Source: Oscillospiraceae bacterium (GTDB taxonomy: Bacteria; Bacillota; Clostridia; Oscillospirales; Ruminococcaceae). Taken from it: DNA of 64,000 nt. The DNA lies in NCBI GenBank assembly GCA_024404875.1, contig JAKSPK010000004.1, positions 41,811 to 105,810 of the forward strand. The letters run 5' to 3'. The notes under the pieces were generated by a model that saw nothing but the letters and a program-made list of their open reading frames with translations, was not told the DNA's origin and did no database searches. Made by a program: the position numbers and the translations under genes. Shown in pieces: positions 1-8,013 of this stretch (position 1 is the first letter of the stretch; each line of letters opens with the position of its first letter).

Positions 1-171
1 GCCGGGAAGGGGATGGGACATCGCTTCCCGAAAATTCTCAGCCTTCGCCTTGCAGCTTTCCGTTGCGAGATTGAAGGTGAGTACGCTCATCGTCAGTGCG
101 AGGATCACATCCGTCAGAACGATCAGCAGAACAGACAGGAGGCCGATTCTGCGCAGCGCGTGATTTTTCAT
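1..171 (-). CDS. Membrane-anchored protein, N-terminal fragment (runs off left edge)
   Basis: The 57 visible residues begin MKNHALRRIGLL and contain one hydrophobic stretch (about residues 9-34), so this is probably an inner-membrane anchor or signal-anchor. The ATG overlaps the stop codon of the upstream STAS gene as ATGA, which implies translational coupling. The rest of the protein lies outside the window. In this setting a PP2C/SpoIIE-type phosphatase or a sensor acting on the STAS protein would be plausible, but nothing visible proves it. Confidence 0.6.
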   Translation of the reverse strand, partial: MKNHALRRIGLLSVLLIVLTDVILALTMSVLTFNLATESCKAKAENFREAMSHPLPG

Positions 172-458
172 TTGATGTTGAGTTTTTTGTCAAAGCCCGT
201 CATTCTGAAGACATCGAGAATTTCGACAGAAGCATTGGTTACCGTGAGACCGCCCTGCATTTTCTTGTCGGCAATGACGATCACACGCAGTCCGGCTGAG
301 GAGATGTATTCGAGCTTTTGCAGATCCAGCTCAAGCTCAGTGATTTCCGGCTCCAGTGCATCCAGAGCTGCATTGAATGCCGATGCGCTTTGTGCGTCAA
401 GCCAGCCCTCAAGCCGGATTACAGCAGCATTTCCATTCTTTTCCGTGGTAATATTCAT
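168..458 (-). CDS. STAS-domain anti-sigma factor antagonist-like protein
   Basis: A 96-residue single-domain STAS protein, the size of SpoIIAA/RsbV family anti-anti-sigma factors. The hallmark segment LEYISSAGLRVIV (about residues 49-61) contains the serines at the position phosphorylated in this family. Such proteins switch partners by binding an anti-sigma kinase when unphosphorylated. The ATG is preceded by AAGGAGG. It is translationally coupled through ATGA to the membrane-anchored gene running off the left edge, so the two probably form one signalling module. No sigma factor or kinase gene is visible, so the target is unknown. Confidence 0.85.
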   Translation of the reverse strand: MNITTEKNGNAAVIRLEGWLDAQSASAFNAALDALEPEITELELDLQKLEYISSAGLRVIVIADKKMQGGLTVTNASVEILDVFRMTGFDKKLNIK

Positions 459-500
459 TTGGGTATCCTCCTTTTTAAGTTGCAGAAGTCCGCTTCTGCT

Positions 501-529
501 ATTTTACCATATAATCCATCATATTTCAA
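501..529 (-). promoter_or_regulatory. Promoter of the STAS gene
   Basis: On the minus strand TTGAAA (524-529) and TAAAAT (501-506) are separated by 17 bp, and the leader leads directly into the AGGAGG of the STAS gene. A 7-bp inverted repeat (GCAGAAG/CTTCTGC, 482-499) sits in the leader between promoter and ribosome binding site. It may modulate translation or be a regulator site. Confidence 0.6.
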
Positions 530-587
530 GCTGTATTTCAAAAGTTTGCGATGATTTCTGTGTTCATGATATTTTTCATGATGCCCA

Positions 588-616
588 TTGCATTTTTCGG
601 TGCGATGTGTTATAAT
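588..616 (+). promoter_or_regulatory. Promoter of the NRPS gene
   Basis: TTGCAT (588-593) and TATAAT (611-616) with a 17-bp spacer ending in TGTGT, about 100 bp upstream of the NRPS start. It belongs to the CCATTGC-TTTT promoter family that recurs in this window (see findings). Confidence 0.65.
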
Positions 617-716
617 TATACTGTATTTTGACAATATATTCAATGTTGCTGCGTTGTGGGAATGTCGCGGCACCAATGTATTCATTGATTGTAGTTGAAA
701 GAGAGGAAATACTGTT

Positions 717-3700
717 ATGGCGTATCAAAGTATCGTTCAATGGATCATGCAAAATGTAAGCCAATATCCTGCACAGACCGTGATCGTCGATCAAGGGGAA
801 AACAATTTCTTCACTTACAGCAGCTTTGACGTATTTGCCCGGAAAATTGCGGCAAAGCTCATTCGACAGGGCATCTGTCGGGGTGACTTTGTGACAGTCG
901 AGCTGCCGCGCAACAAGGAATACATCGCCGCAATGTACGCCGTCTGGCTTGCCGGCGGTGCTTACGCTCCGCTTTCGCCTGATTACCCTGAAGACCGCCT
1001 TGCCTATATCCGCAGTGACTGCTCTGCCAAGGCTGTGATCAATGAGCGCTTCCTTCACGGGATTGAAAGTGAGACCCCGCTTGCAGAGCCTGTCATACCG
1101 GATGCGGATGCGCCCGCGGTGCTGATCTATACTTCCGGCTCGACCGGAAAACCAAAGGGTGTCCTGCATACGCAACGGAGTATAGCGGGTTGCGTCCAGC
1201 GCTATAGAATTATGTTCGATGCACCGCAGGGAACGCACAGCGCAATGGGTACGCCGTTAACCTTTGTTGTTGCCGTAGGTGATGTATTTGAGCCGCTTTG
1301 CTCCTGCAAGACAATTTACATCATGCCCCAACAGACGATGCGTGATCCGGTTCTGCTTGCCGATTTTATCGAAGAGAATCAGATTGAGCATCTGTTCATC
1401 AGCCCGAAAATGCTGAAGGTCTTCAAAAACCGGAGCGCTTCCCTGAAATCTGTATATACCGGAAGCGAGCGTGTCAGCGGTATTTTCAGCGAGGATTACG
1501 CCATCACAGTCTGCTACGGTCAGACGGAATCAACGGGTGCTATTACGGCATTTCCGCTGGATCGGAAATATGATAATTCCCCGATCGGAAAGCCTGTCGG
1601 AGATGCCTGTGCCTATGTGCTCGATGACAACGGAAATGAGGCTGACGAAGGCGAGCTTTGCTTGGCGGGATGGTTTGCCTCCGAATATCTGCATCTTCCC
1701 GAACAGTCTGAACGAGTATTTACAGAAAACCCGTTCCGCGAAAAGGACGGCTTTGATAGGCTGCTGCATACCGGTGACCTTGTCAGGCGCGGCGAGGGCG
1801 GGAATTTCATTTATCTCAACCGCCGCGACTGGATGGTGAAGATCAACGGCCAGCGCGTTGAGCCGGGAGAGATCGAAGCAGTCATCAGAAACTGTGAGGG
1901 GATCGCGGATGCTGCAATCAAGGACTTCACAAATGATTTCGGACAGGTTTATCTGACTGCATATTATACAGAAACCAGCTATGTTGATGTGAGAGAGCTG
2001 AAGGCTGCGATCGGCGCAAAGCTTCCCTCTTATATGATCCCTGCGTTCTTTGTCCGGCTCGATCGGATGCCTGTCAATGCGAACGGCAAGCTTGACCGCA
2101 GTGCGCTTTTAGCGCCGGAGGCAGGCAGCTTCAAAAACGATTATATCGCACCGGAAACGGATATGCAAAAGGCGCTCTGCTCGGCGTTTTCCAATGTGCT
2201 GGGTGTCGAAAATGTCGGTGTTGACGATGACTTTTTCGCAATGGGCGGCGATTCCATCAAGTGCGTCATGGTGACTGAGGAATGCGATATTTATAAGATC
2301 CCGGTGTCGGTCATCTTTGAGGGCAAAACGCCGCGTATGATCGAGCGCATCATGCTGCAAAAAGTACAGAACAAGCCTTTCGCAAAGAAAACCGAAAAGC
2401 CGCGCATTTATCCGCTCACACCGTATGAGCGCGGAATGTACCTTGAGCAGAAGCTCGATGCATCATCCGTTGTCTATAATCTGAACCTTGCCGTTACCGT
2501 CAGGGGCGCTGATTCTGCTCGTGTGCAGCAGGCTGCAGAGCGCGTTTTTTCCGCACATGAAGCGTTCCATTCTTATTACGGCGAACAGAATGGTCTGCCC
2601 GTCCGCATTCTGACGGATGAGACTCCGGTGATTGCCGTGAAACAGGCGGCTTCCCGTGAGCAGGCAATTTCTGAGATCGAAAACGATGTGACACCGTTTG
2701 ATCTGAATGTTGGAATCCCTGTCCGCCCGACGGTCTATGAGATCCCGGACGGCAGTGTGATCCTGCACCTTGCGATTCATCATATCGCATTTGACGGCGG
2801 CTCTGTAAAGACACTGATGCAGGAGCTTTTTGCTGCACTGAACGGCAAGGAAATCACGGCAGGGGAGATTGACCTCTCCGATCTGTATGAGGAAAGCCAC
2901 AGTCATCAGTCTGAAGACGGCCTGTCGTATTACCGCGAGATGTTTGCGGACGGTGTTCCGGTTGCTGATCTGCCGCTGAAAGGCTCCAGACCGAGAATTC
3001 ACCCGCTTTCCGACAGGCAGATCGACTTCTGCTTTGAAGGCGATGCGCTGAAGAAACTGGATCGTGCCGCACGGCGCAGCCTGATGACAGAGTTTGAACT
3101 GCTGTTCTCTGCGGTTTCGATGGTGCTTGGACAGTATGCCGTCTCCGAGGATGTCGTGCTCGGCATCCCGACAAATATGCGTCCTGTCGGCGCTGACAGC
3201 GTGATTGGTATGTTTGTCAATACCGCGCCTGTTCGCGTGAAGCCGGTCAGGAGCATGGATCTTGCAGCCTATCTGCAGTCGGTTTCTTCTGCGGTCCGGG
3301 CGACGACTTACAGTGCCTCCCTTCCGTTTGAAAAGATCGTATCCGAATTTGTGAAGCAGCGTGATGAAAGCCGCAATCCGATTTTCGATGTCAGTGTCAA
3401 CTATATGCAGCAGCCCCCTGCCTACAGCGAAAACGGCATATCTGCGGAGCTTTATGTGCCGCTTCAGAAAATGGGGCGCGACATAGGTTTTGTGTTCCGC
3501 AGGAGCGGTGACTGTCTGTACGGTTCGGTGCAATACTCCTCACAGCTCTTTGAGGATGATGTGATCGGGAATTTTGTTGCTCAGCTCCGCAGTTCGCTGG
3601 AGCAGATCTGCGGCGGAACGGCGTTCTCTGTCAGCGATGCGCTCACACTTCCTGCGGATCAGGCAGAAAAACTTGAAGCATTCTCCGAGGAGGCGCGTGC

Positions 3701-6665
3701 GGATATTCCTGTAAAGCTTCTGCACAGGCTGTTTGAGCAGTCTGCGGCAGAAAATCCCGACAAGACTGCCGTGATCGCGAAGGACAGAACGATGACCTTC
3801 CGCGAATTGAACGAGTGTGCGAATGTAGTTGCAAACAAGCTGATCGAAAAGGGCATCGGCGTCGGAGACAGTGCAGCGCTGCTGCTGCCGCGTGAAAGCA
3901 GTTTCTTCTGTTGTATGTTCGGTGTCAACAAGGCTGGTGCCGCGTTCATTCCCTGCGATCCGCAGTATCCTGCCGACCGTATTAACCATATCATCGAAGA
4001 CAGCGGTGCTTCGTTTATTATTACGACTGCCGATAAGCTCGCGGATTATCCCTCAGAAAAGGCGATTGATGTCACGGAGCTGCTTTCCGGTACAGACACC
4101 TCCGATCCTGCGGTCGAAATGACCGGTGACGAGCTGAGCTATATGATCTATACCTCCGGTTCAACCGGAAAGCCCAAGGGCGTCATGCTGCGCCATGTCG
4201 GTATCTGCAATTATCTCATGCCGGAAAAAGCAAATACCCATATGTACTATCTTAAGCACAACATCAGCAATTATCTCTCGGTTACGACAGTATCCTTTGA
4301 TATGTCCTTCAAGGAGCATACCGCAGCGCTCTGCAACGGCAAGACGCTGATCTTTGCTTCTGAGGATGAAATGAATGATCCCAGAGCGCTGGCACAGCTG
4401 ATGGAACAATACGGAGCAGACTGTATCAATGCAACGCCCTCGCGGCTTCAGCAATATCTCGATTATGCGCCGTTCCGGGCACAGCTTGCGAAGTGCAGGC
4501 TTGTGATGTCCGGCGGAGAGGGCTATCCGATGTCGCTGCGGGATGCGATCAAGGCATGTGCACCTGGTATCCGGATCATGAATACTTACGGTCCGACAGA
4601 GATCACCGTTTCCTGCAATGCAGCAGATCTGACAGATGCCGGCTATGTGACCGTCGGCAGACCACTGCTCAATTACAAGGAATACATCATTGATAAATTC
4701 GGCGCTCCTGTTCCCTACGGCGTGATCGGCGAGCTCTATGTCGGCGGTATTGGTGTCGCGGAGGGCTACCGGAATCTCCCTGAAAAGACAGCGGCTTCGT
4801 TTGTCGAATACAACGGTCAGCGGATGTACCGTACCGGAGATCAGGCGAAATTCGACCGGAATGGAAATGTTTATATCCTCGGCAGACTGGATAATCAGGT
4901 CAAGCTGCGCGGTCTGCGTATCGAGCTTGGCGAGATCGAGGGTCTGATCGCTGCACAACCGCATATCAAGAAGGTCGCGGTCGTGATTCGTCCGTTCGGC
5001 GGTCAGGATAATCTCTGTGCATACTTTACCGCAGATACCGAGATCAACATTGACGCGCTGCGTGATGAACTGAAAAAGCAGCTTACGCATTACATGGTGC
5101 CGACCGCGTATTTGCAGATGAATGAGCTGCCCATGACTGCAAACGGCAAAACCGATATAAAGCGGCTGCCCGATCCAATGCCGGTGAATGTGACGGAGTA
5201 TGTCGCTCCTGCAAACGAAACCGAGCGGTTCTTCTGTGATGCCTTTGCCAATGCACTCAATCTGGACAAGGTTGGCGCAAACGATGATTTCTTTGAAATC
5301 GGCGGCACCTCGCTGATCGTGACATCCATTGTCATCGCGGCCTCCGAACAGGGGTATGATCTCACTTACGGCGATGTTTTCAAGAATACAACGCCCCGTG
5401 CGCTCGCAAAGCTTTTTGCAGACGGCAATGCGGAGCAGAAGAGTAAGAGTCTGTTCGATTTCGATGCGATCGACTATACCGGCATGGATGCGCTTCTGGC
5501 GCAGAATACGATTGAAGCCTTCCGGAATGGTGAAACGCGTCAGATCGGCAATATTCTGGTGACGGGAGCGACCGGTTATATGGGCGCACATCTGCTGGCA
5601 CAGTACCTTGATGAGGAAACGGGTACGGCATGGTGTCTCATCCGCAAGGGAAAATACCCCAATGCTGCAAGCAGACTCAAGACGATTCTGTTTTACTATT
5701 TTGGCAGCAAATACAACAGCATTTTCGATGAGCGTGTCAAGGCTGTGGACGGTGATGTGACAGATTATCAGAGCTTTGTACCGTTTGAAACACTGCCGAT
5801 CAATACCGTATTCAACTGCGCCGCGAATGTCAAGCACTTCTCCAGCGGCACGGATATCGAGGACATCAATGTCGGCGGTGCAGAAAACTGTGTCACGCTT
5901 TGCCGGAAAACCGGTGCGGCGCTTGTGCATTTCTCCACGATCTCCGTCGGCGGAACGACTGATGATCTGCGAAGCCTCAGCCGGACCGAGCTGGATGAGC
6001 AGTCGCTCTATTTCGGACAGACGCTCGATAACAAGTATACCGCGTCCAAGCTGATGGGCGAAATTGCAGTTCTCAGAGCTGCCGCTGAAGGCGCGATCAC
6101 TGCAAAGGTCATTCGCGTTGGCACACTTGCTGCGAGAGAATCGGACGGTGAATTCCAGATTAACTTCGTCACAAACAGCTTCATGGGACGGCTTCGCTCT
6201 TACAGTCTCCTCGGCTGCTTCCCGTATCAGATGCTCGAAAACCAGGCTTGTATGGGACCGATTGATGTTTCGTGCCGTGCATTCCTGAAGCTGGCGCGCA
6301 CGCCGAAGGAATGCTGTCTGTTCAATGCGGTGAATAACCATACAATACCGCTTGGAGATATCATCCGGCGTATGAATGCTGCCGGAATGGATATCCGATT
6401 CACGGAGTACGAAGATTTTGCGGCTGCGGTATCGGAGGCAGAAAAGGATCCCGATAAGGCAGCAATCCTGCAAAGCCTGATCGCCTATATGGGGCATTCG
6501 AATGGCAGCAAAACTGTTGAGATTCCATTTGTGGCGCATTATACGACGCAGATACTTGCACGTATGGGCTTTTTCTGGAATCCAAGCAATGAAAAGTATA
6601 TTGACGATTTCATCAATGTGTTGAGAGGCTTTACATTCTTCAGCAAAGACAATCTTTCAAGATAA
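717..6665 (+). CDS. Bimodular nonribosomal peptide synthetase, A-T-C-A-T-reductase
   Basis: A 1982-residue assembly line. Domains in order: adenylation 1 (about 20-470, LIYTSGSTGKPKG at 135), carrier 1 (DDFFAMGGDS, phosphopantetheine Ser near 513), condensation (about 560-970, HHIAFDG near 687), adenylation 2 (about 1000-1480, IYTSGSTGKPKG near 1144), carrier 2 (DDFFEIGGTS, Ser near 1531) and a thioester reductase (GATGYMG near 1616; YTASK near 1772). A reductase end normally releases the chain as an aldehyde or alcohol. Gut clostridial NRPSs of this plan are known to give peptide aldehydes and derived pyrazinones, so a two-unit aldehyde is expected. Adenylation 1 lacks the usual alpha-amine-binding Asp, whereas adenylation 2 keeps it (SFDMS). 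It is a stand-alone gene with its own promoter and terminator. No phosphopantetheinyl transferase, exporter or tailoring enzyme lies nearby. Start chosen from the GAGAGGA upstream. Confidence 0.93.
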   Translation: MAYQSIVQWIMQNVSQYPAQTVIVDQGENNFFTYSSFDVFARKIAAKLIRQGICRGDFVTVELPRNKEYIAAMYAVWLAGGAYAPLSPDYPEDRLAYIRSDCSAKAVINERFLHGIESETPLAEPVIPDADAPAVLIYTSGSTGKPKGVLHTQRSIAGCVQRYRIMFDAPQGTHSAMGTPLTFVVAVGDVFEPLCSCKTIYIMPQQTMRDPVLLADFIEENQIEHLFISPKMLKVFKNRSASLKSVYTGSERVSGIFSEDYAITVCYGQTESTGAITAFPLDRKYDNSPIGKPVGDACAYVLDDNGNEADEGELCLAGWFASEYLHLPEQSERVFTENPFREKDGFDRLLHTGDLVRRGEGGNFIYLNRRDWMVKINGQRVEPGEIEAVIRNCEGIADAAIKDFTNDFGQVYLTAYYTETSYVDVRELKAAIGAKLPSYMIPAFFVRLDRMPVNANGKLDRSALLAPEAGSFKNDYIAPETDMQKALCSAFSNVLGVENVGVDDDFFAMGGDSIKCVMVTEECDIYKIPVSVIFEGKTPRMIERIMLQKVQNKPFAKKTEKPRIYPLTPYERGMYLEQKLDASSVVYNLNLAVTVRGADSARVQQAAERVFSAHEAFHSYYGEQNGLPVRILTDETPVIAVKQAASREQAISEIENDVTPFDLNVGIPVRPTVYEIPDGSVILHLAIHHIAFDGGSVKTLMQELFAALNGKEITAGEIDLSDLYEESHSHQSEDGLSYYREMFADGVPVADLPLKGSRPRIHPLSDRQIDFCFEGDALKKLDRAARRSLMTEFELLFSAVSMVLGQYAVSEDVVLGIPTNMRPVGADSVIGMFVNTAPVRVKPVRSMDLAAYLQSVSSAVRATTYSASLPFEKIVSEFVKQRDESRNPIFDVSVNYMQQPPAYSENGISAELYVPLQKMGRDIGFVFRRSGDCLYGSVQYSSQLFEDDVIGNFVAQLRSSLEQICGGTAFSVSDALTLPADQAEKLEAFSEEARADIPVKLLHRLFEQSAAENPDKTAVIAKDRTMTFRELNECANVVANKLIEKGIGVGDSAALLLPRESSFFCCMFGVNKAGAAFIPCDPQYPADRINHIIEDSGASFIITTADKLADYPSEKAIDVTELLSGTDTSDPAVEMTGDELSYMIYTSGSTGKPKGVMLRHVGICNYLMPEKANTHMYYLKHNISNYLSVTTVSFDMSFKEHTAALCNGKTLIFASEDEMNDPRALAQLMEQYGADCINATPSRLQQYLDYAPFRAQLAKCRLVMSGGEGYPMSLRDAIKACAPGIRIMNTYGPTEITVSCNAADLTDAGYVTVGRPLLNYKEYIIDKFGAPVPYGVIGELYVGGIGVAEGYRNLPEKTAASFVEYNGQRMYRTGDQAKFDRNGNVYILGRLDNQVKLRGLRIELGEIEGLIAAQPHIKKVAVVIRPFGGQDNLCAYFTADTEINIDALRDELKKQLTHYMVPTAYLQMNELPMTANGKTDIKRLPDPMPVNVTEYVAPANETERFFCDAFANALNLDKVGANDDFFEIGGTSLIVTSIVIAASEQGYDLTYGDVFKNTTPRALAKLFADGNAEQKSKSLFDFDAIDYTGMDALLAQNTIEAFRNGETRQIGNILVTGATGYMGAHLLAQYLDEETGTAWCLIRKGKYPNAASRLKTILFYYFGSKYNSIFDERVKAVDGDVTDYQSFVPFETLPINTVFNCAANVKHFSSGTDIEDINVGGAENCVTLCRKTGAALVHFSTISVGGTTDDLRSLSRTELDEQSLYFGQTLDNKYTASKLMGEIAVLRAAAEGAITAKVIRVGTLAARESDGEFQINFVTNSFMGRLRSYSLLGCFPYQMLENQACMGPIDVSCRAFLKLARTPKECCLFNAVNNHTIPLGDIIRRMNAAGMDIRFTEYEDFAAAVSEAEKDPDKAAILQSLIAYMGHSNGSKTVEIPFVAHYTTQILARMGFFWNPSNEKYIDDFINVLRGFTFFSKDNLSR

Positions 6666-6681
6666 TCTCTGTATGTAACAG

Positions 6682-6717
6682 CGCAGAAATGCCCGGCAAA
6701 CGCCGGGCATTTCTGCG
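6682..6717 (+). terminator. Strong hairpin after the NRPS
   Basis: A perfect 16-bp stem with an AAAC loop starts 17 bp after the NRPS stop. It has no long T run, so it is either a weak intrinsic terminator or an mRNA 3'-end stabiliser. Confidence 0.6.
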
Positions 6718-6861
6718 TGCCGGGAAAAAAGTGCCGCATGAAAGCCTGGACAGCTTCATATCAATTCTGTATTTTGAGTCAGATGCCAAGGTATTTGTCA
6801 GACGCTTTTCCAGCATACGCGGGGTGGATTCCAGTTGCATACCATACATCCCGCGTATGAC

Positions 6862-6889
6862 AAAAAAACGCTCCCCGTTCAGGAAGCGT
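6862..6889 (-). terminator. Intrinsic terminator of the NrtR-like gene
   Basis: Read leftwards: an 8-bp stem (ACGCTTCC/GGGAGCGT with one G-T pair) followed by TTTTTTT. It lies about 60 bp after the stop codon at 6948. Between this and the NRPS hairpin I see no credible gene. Confidence 0.75.
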
Positions 6890-6947
6890 GAATGACAAAA
6901 TGATTCGTTCGCTGTGCTTGCAGACAAGTCCTGCATTGAGCCTTTTA

Positions 6948-7757
6948 TCAGGGTGCAGCGGCATGATCGGGCGCGGCATTCTTTGGGGCGAACAGCTTGG
7001 AGGGACGATGTCCTGCACCGCCCTCGATTCCGCCGGTTTCTTCGACATAAGGCGCAATTTTTCGTCTGAAATTGGCCATGATGAGCTTTCTGTCAAGGAT
7101 TGCTTCATAGACCTGCTGAAGATCGGTCAGTGTGAATGCTTTCGGCAAAAGCCGGAATGCGGCATGGGGCTTTTCGAGGCTGCTGCGCAGCTTCAGAAGT
7201 GCATTGACGATAATCTCGGCATGGTCAAACGCAAGGCTGTTTCGCGGGATCTCGGCTTCAGCGGACTGGTTATACAGCTCATTGGGATTGTGAATCCTGA
7301 CTTCGGATTCATATTCACGGCCGCTGTCATCGGTCAGGATCAGCGTATGCTTTCCGCCTGACTCTTTCAGCGATACCGCATACCACTGTGCGTTATTGTC
7401 TGCAGCTGCTTTATTGTAAGAAATAACAGTCCAGTAGCAGCAGGAGATGATCCAGCCTCTCGGATCTCTTCCGAGTTTTGAACGATTGCAAAGCAGCGAG
7501 AGCGGCGGACTGTCAACGCCTGTTTTCTCTTTCAGTTTTCGGAGGGCGGTCTCTTCGATCGTTTCCTCTCGGCAGCAGAATCCGCCCGGAAGCGCCGGCA
7601 TATTTTCAAATGGTTCTTCGGATCGTCTGACAAGCAGAACCGAAAGCACCGGCTTTGAAAGGTGGCGGTAGCTTTCGCTTTCGCCCTTTCGGACGGTGAA
7701 AACAACAATATCGGCCGCGACTGACGGTCTGTCGTACATTGTAATATCGTAATCCAT
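6948..7757 (-). CDS. NrtR-like regulator: degenerate Nudix domain plus winged helix
   Basis: 269 residues. The N-terminal half is a Nudix fold with a damaged Nudix box: the spacing around GGFCCREE is kept, but the REUxEExGU core reads RKLKEKTG, so hydrolysis is unlikely and ligand sensing more likely. The C-terminal part has the NrtR signature FTLTDLQQVYEAIL and NFRRKI, a winged helix that binds DNA. NrtR proteins typically repress NAD-related genes and sense ADP-ribose or similar nucleotides. I place the start at the ATG with GGAGG six bases upstream, not at the earlier in-frame ATG. It is divergent from the J-domain/VWA/PurA-like genes, which it probably controls together with itself. Weak tail homology after about residue 235. 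Confidence 0.85.
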   Translation of the reverse strand: MDYDITMYDRPSVAADIVVFTVRKGESESYRHLSKPVLSVLLVRRSEEPFENMPALPGGFCCREETIEETALRKLKEKTGVDSPPLSLLCNRSKLGRDPRGWIISCCYWTVISYNKAAADNNAQWYAVSLKESGGKHTLILTDDSGREYESEVRIHNPNELYNQSAEAEIPRNSLAFDHAEIIVNALLKLRSSLEKPHAAFRLLPKAFTLTDLQQVYEAILDRKLIMANFRRKIAPYVEETGGIEGGAGHRPSKLFAPKNAAPDHAAAP

Positions 7758-7776
7758 AGGAACCTCCATTGATACT

Positions 7777-7815
7777 GTTATATTCATAATAACATATAGA
7801 TTCCCTATATGTCAA
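7777..7815 (-). promoter_or_regulatory. Promoter and palindromes of the NrtR-like gene
   Basis: On the minus strand TTGACA (7810-7815) and TATTAT (7786-7791) are 18 bp apart. Two inverted repeats overlap it: GTTAT..ATAAC across the -10 (7777-7793) and a perfect 7-bp repeat CATATAG/CTATATG filling the spacer (7793-7811). This placement suits autorepression. Confidence 0.65.
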
Positions 7816-7906
7816 GATCATTCATGCTTTTTGTGAATGGTGCACACAGATAATATCAAACTGATTGAAACAGATTGTATACAACACAGAAAGTGTTCCG
7901 TTATCC

Positions 7907-7942
7907 TTGACAAATCGACTTGATAGTGCTATTATGATAATA
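7907..7942 (+). promoter_or_regulatory. Promoter of the J-domain/VWA/PurA-like genes with operator-like palindrome
   Basis: TTGACA (7907-7912) and TATTAT (7930-7935) with a 17-bp spacer. The -10 is half of a perfect palindrome TATTAT-G-ATAATA (7930-7942), whose reverse complement resembles the repeat over the -10 of the divergent NrtR-like gene. A shared operator for the regulator is inferred. Confidence 0.65.
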
Positions 7943-8013
7943 ACAAAACGACATTATATATTTTTAGAAATTGTTTATATCGTTTTGATTCTATCATAAG
8001 GAGGGGCACTGTT

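Noticed and set aside
2463-3533. 356-residue antisense open frame in the NRPS
   Set aside because: Same reasons; it lies opposite the condensation domain and has no start signal.
4161-6539. 792-residue open frame antisense to the NRPS
   Set aside because: It has no ribosome site, no domain I recognise and a Cys/Arg/His-rich composition typical of a frame opposite a GC-rich coding strand. The NRPS on the other strand is unmistakable.
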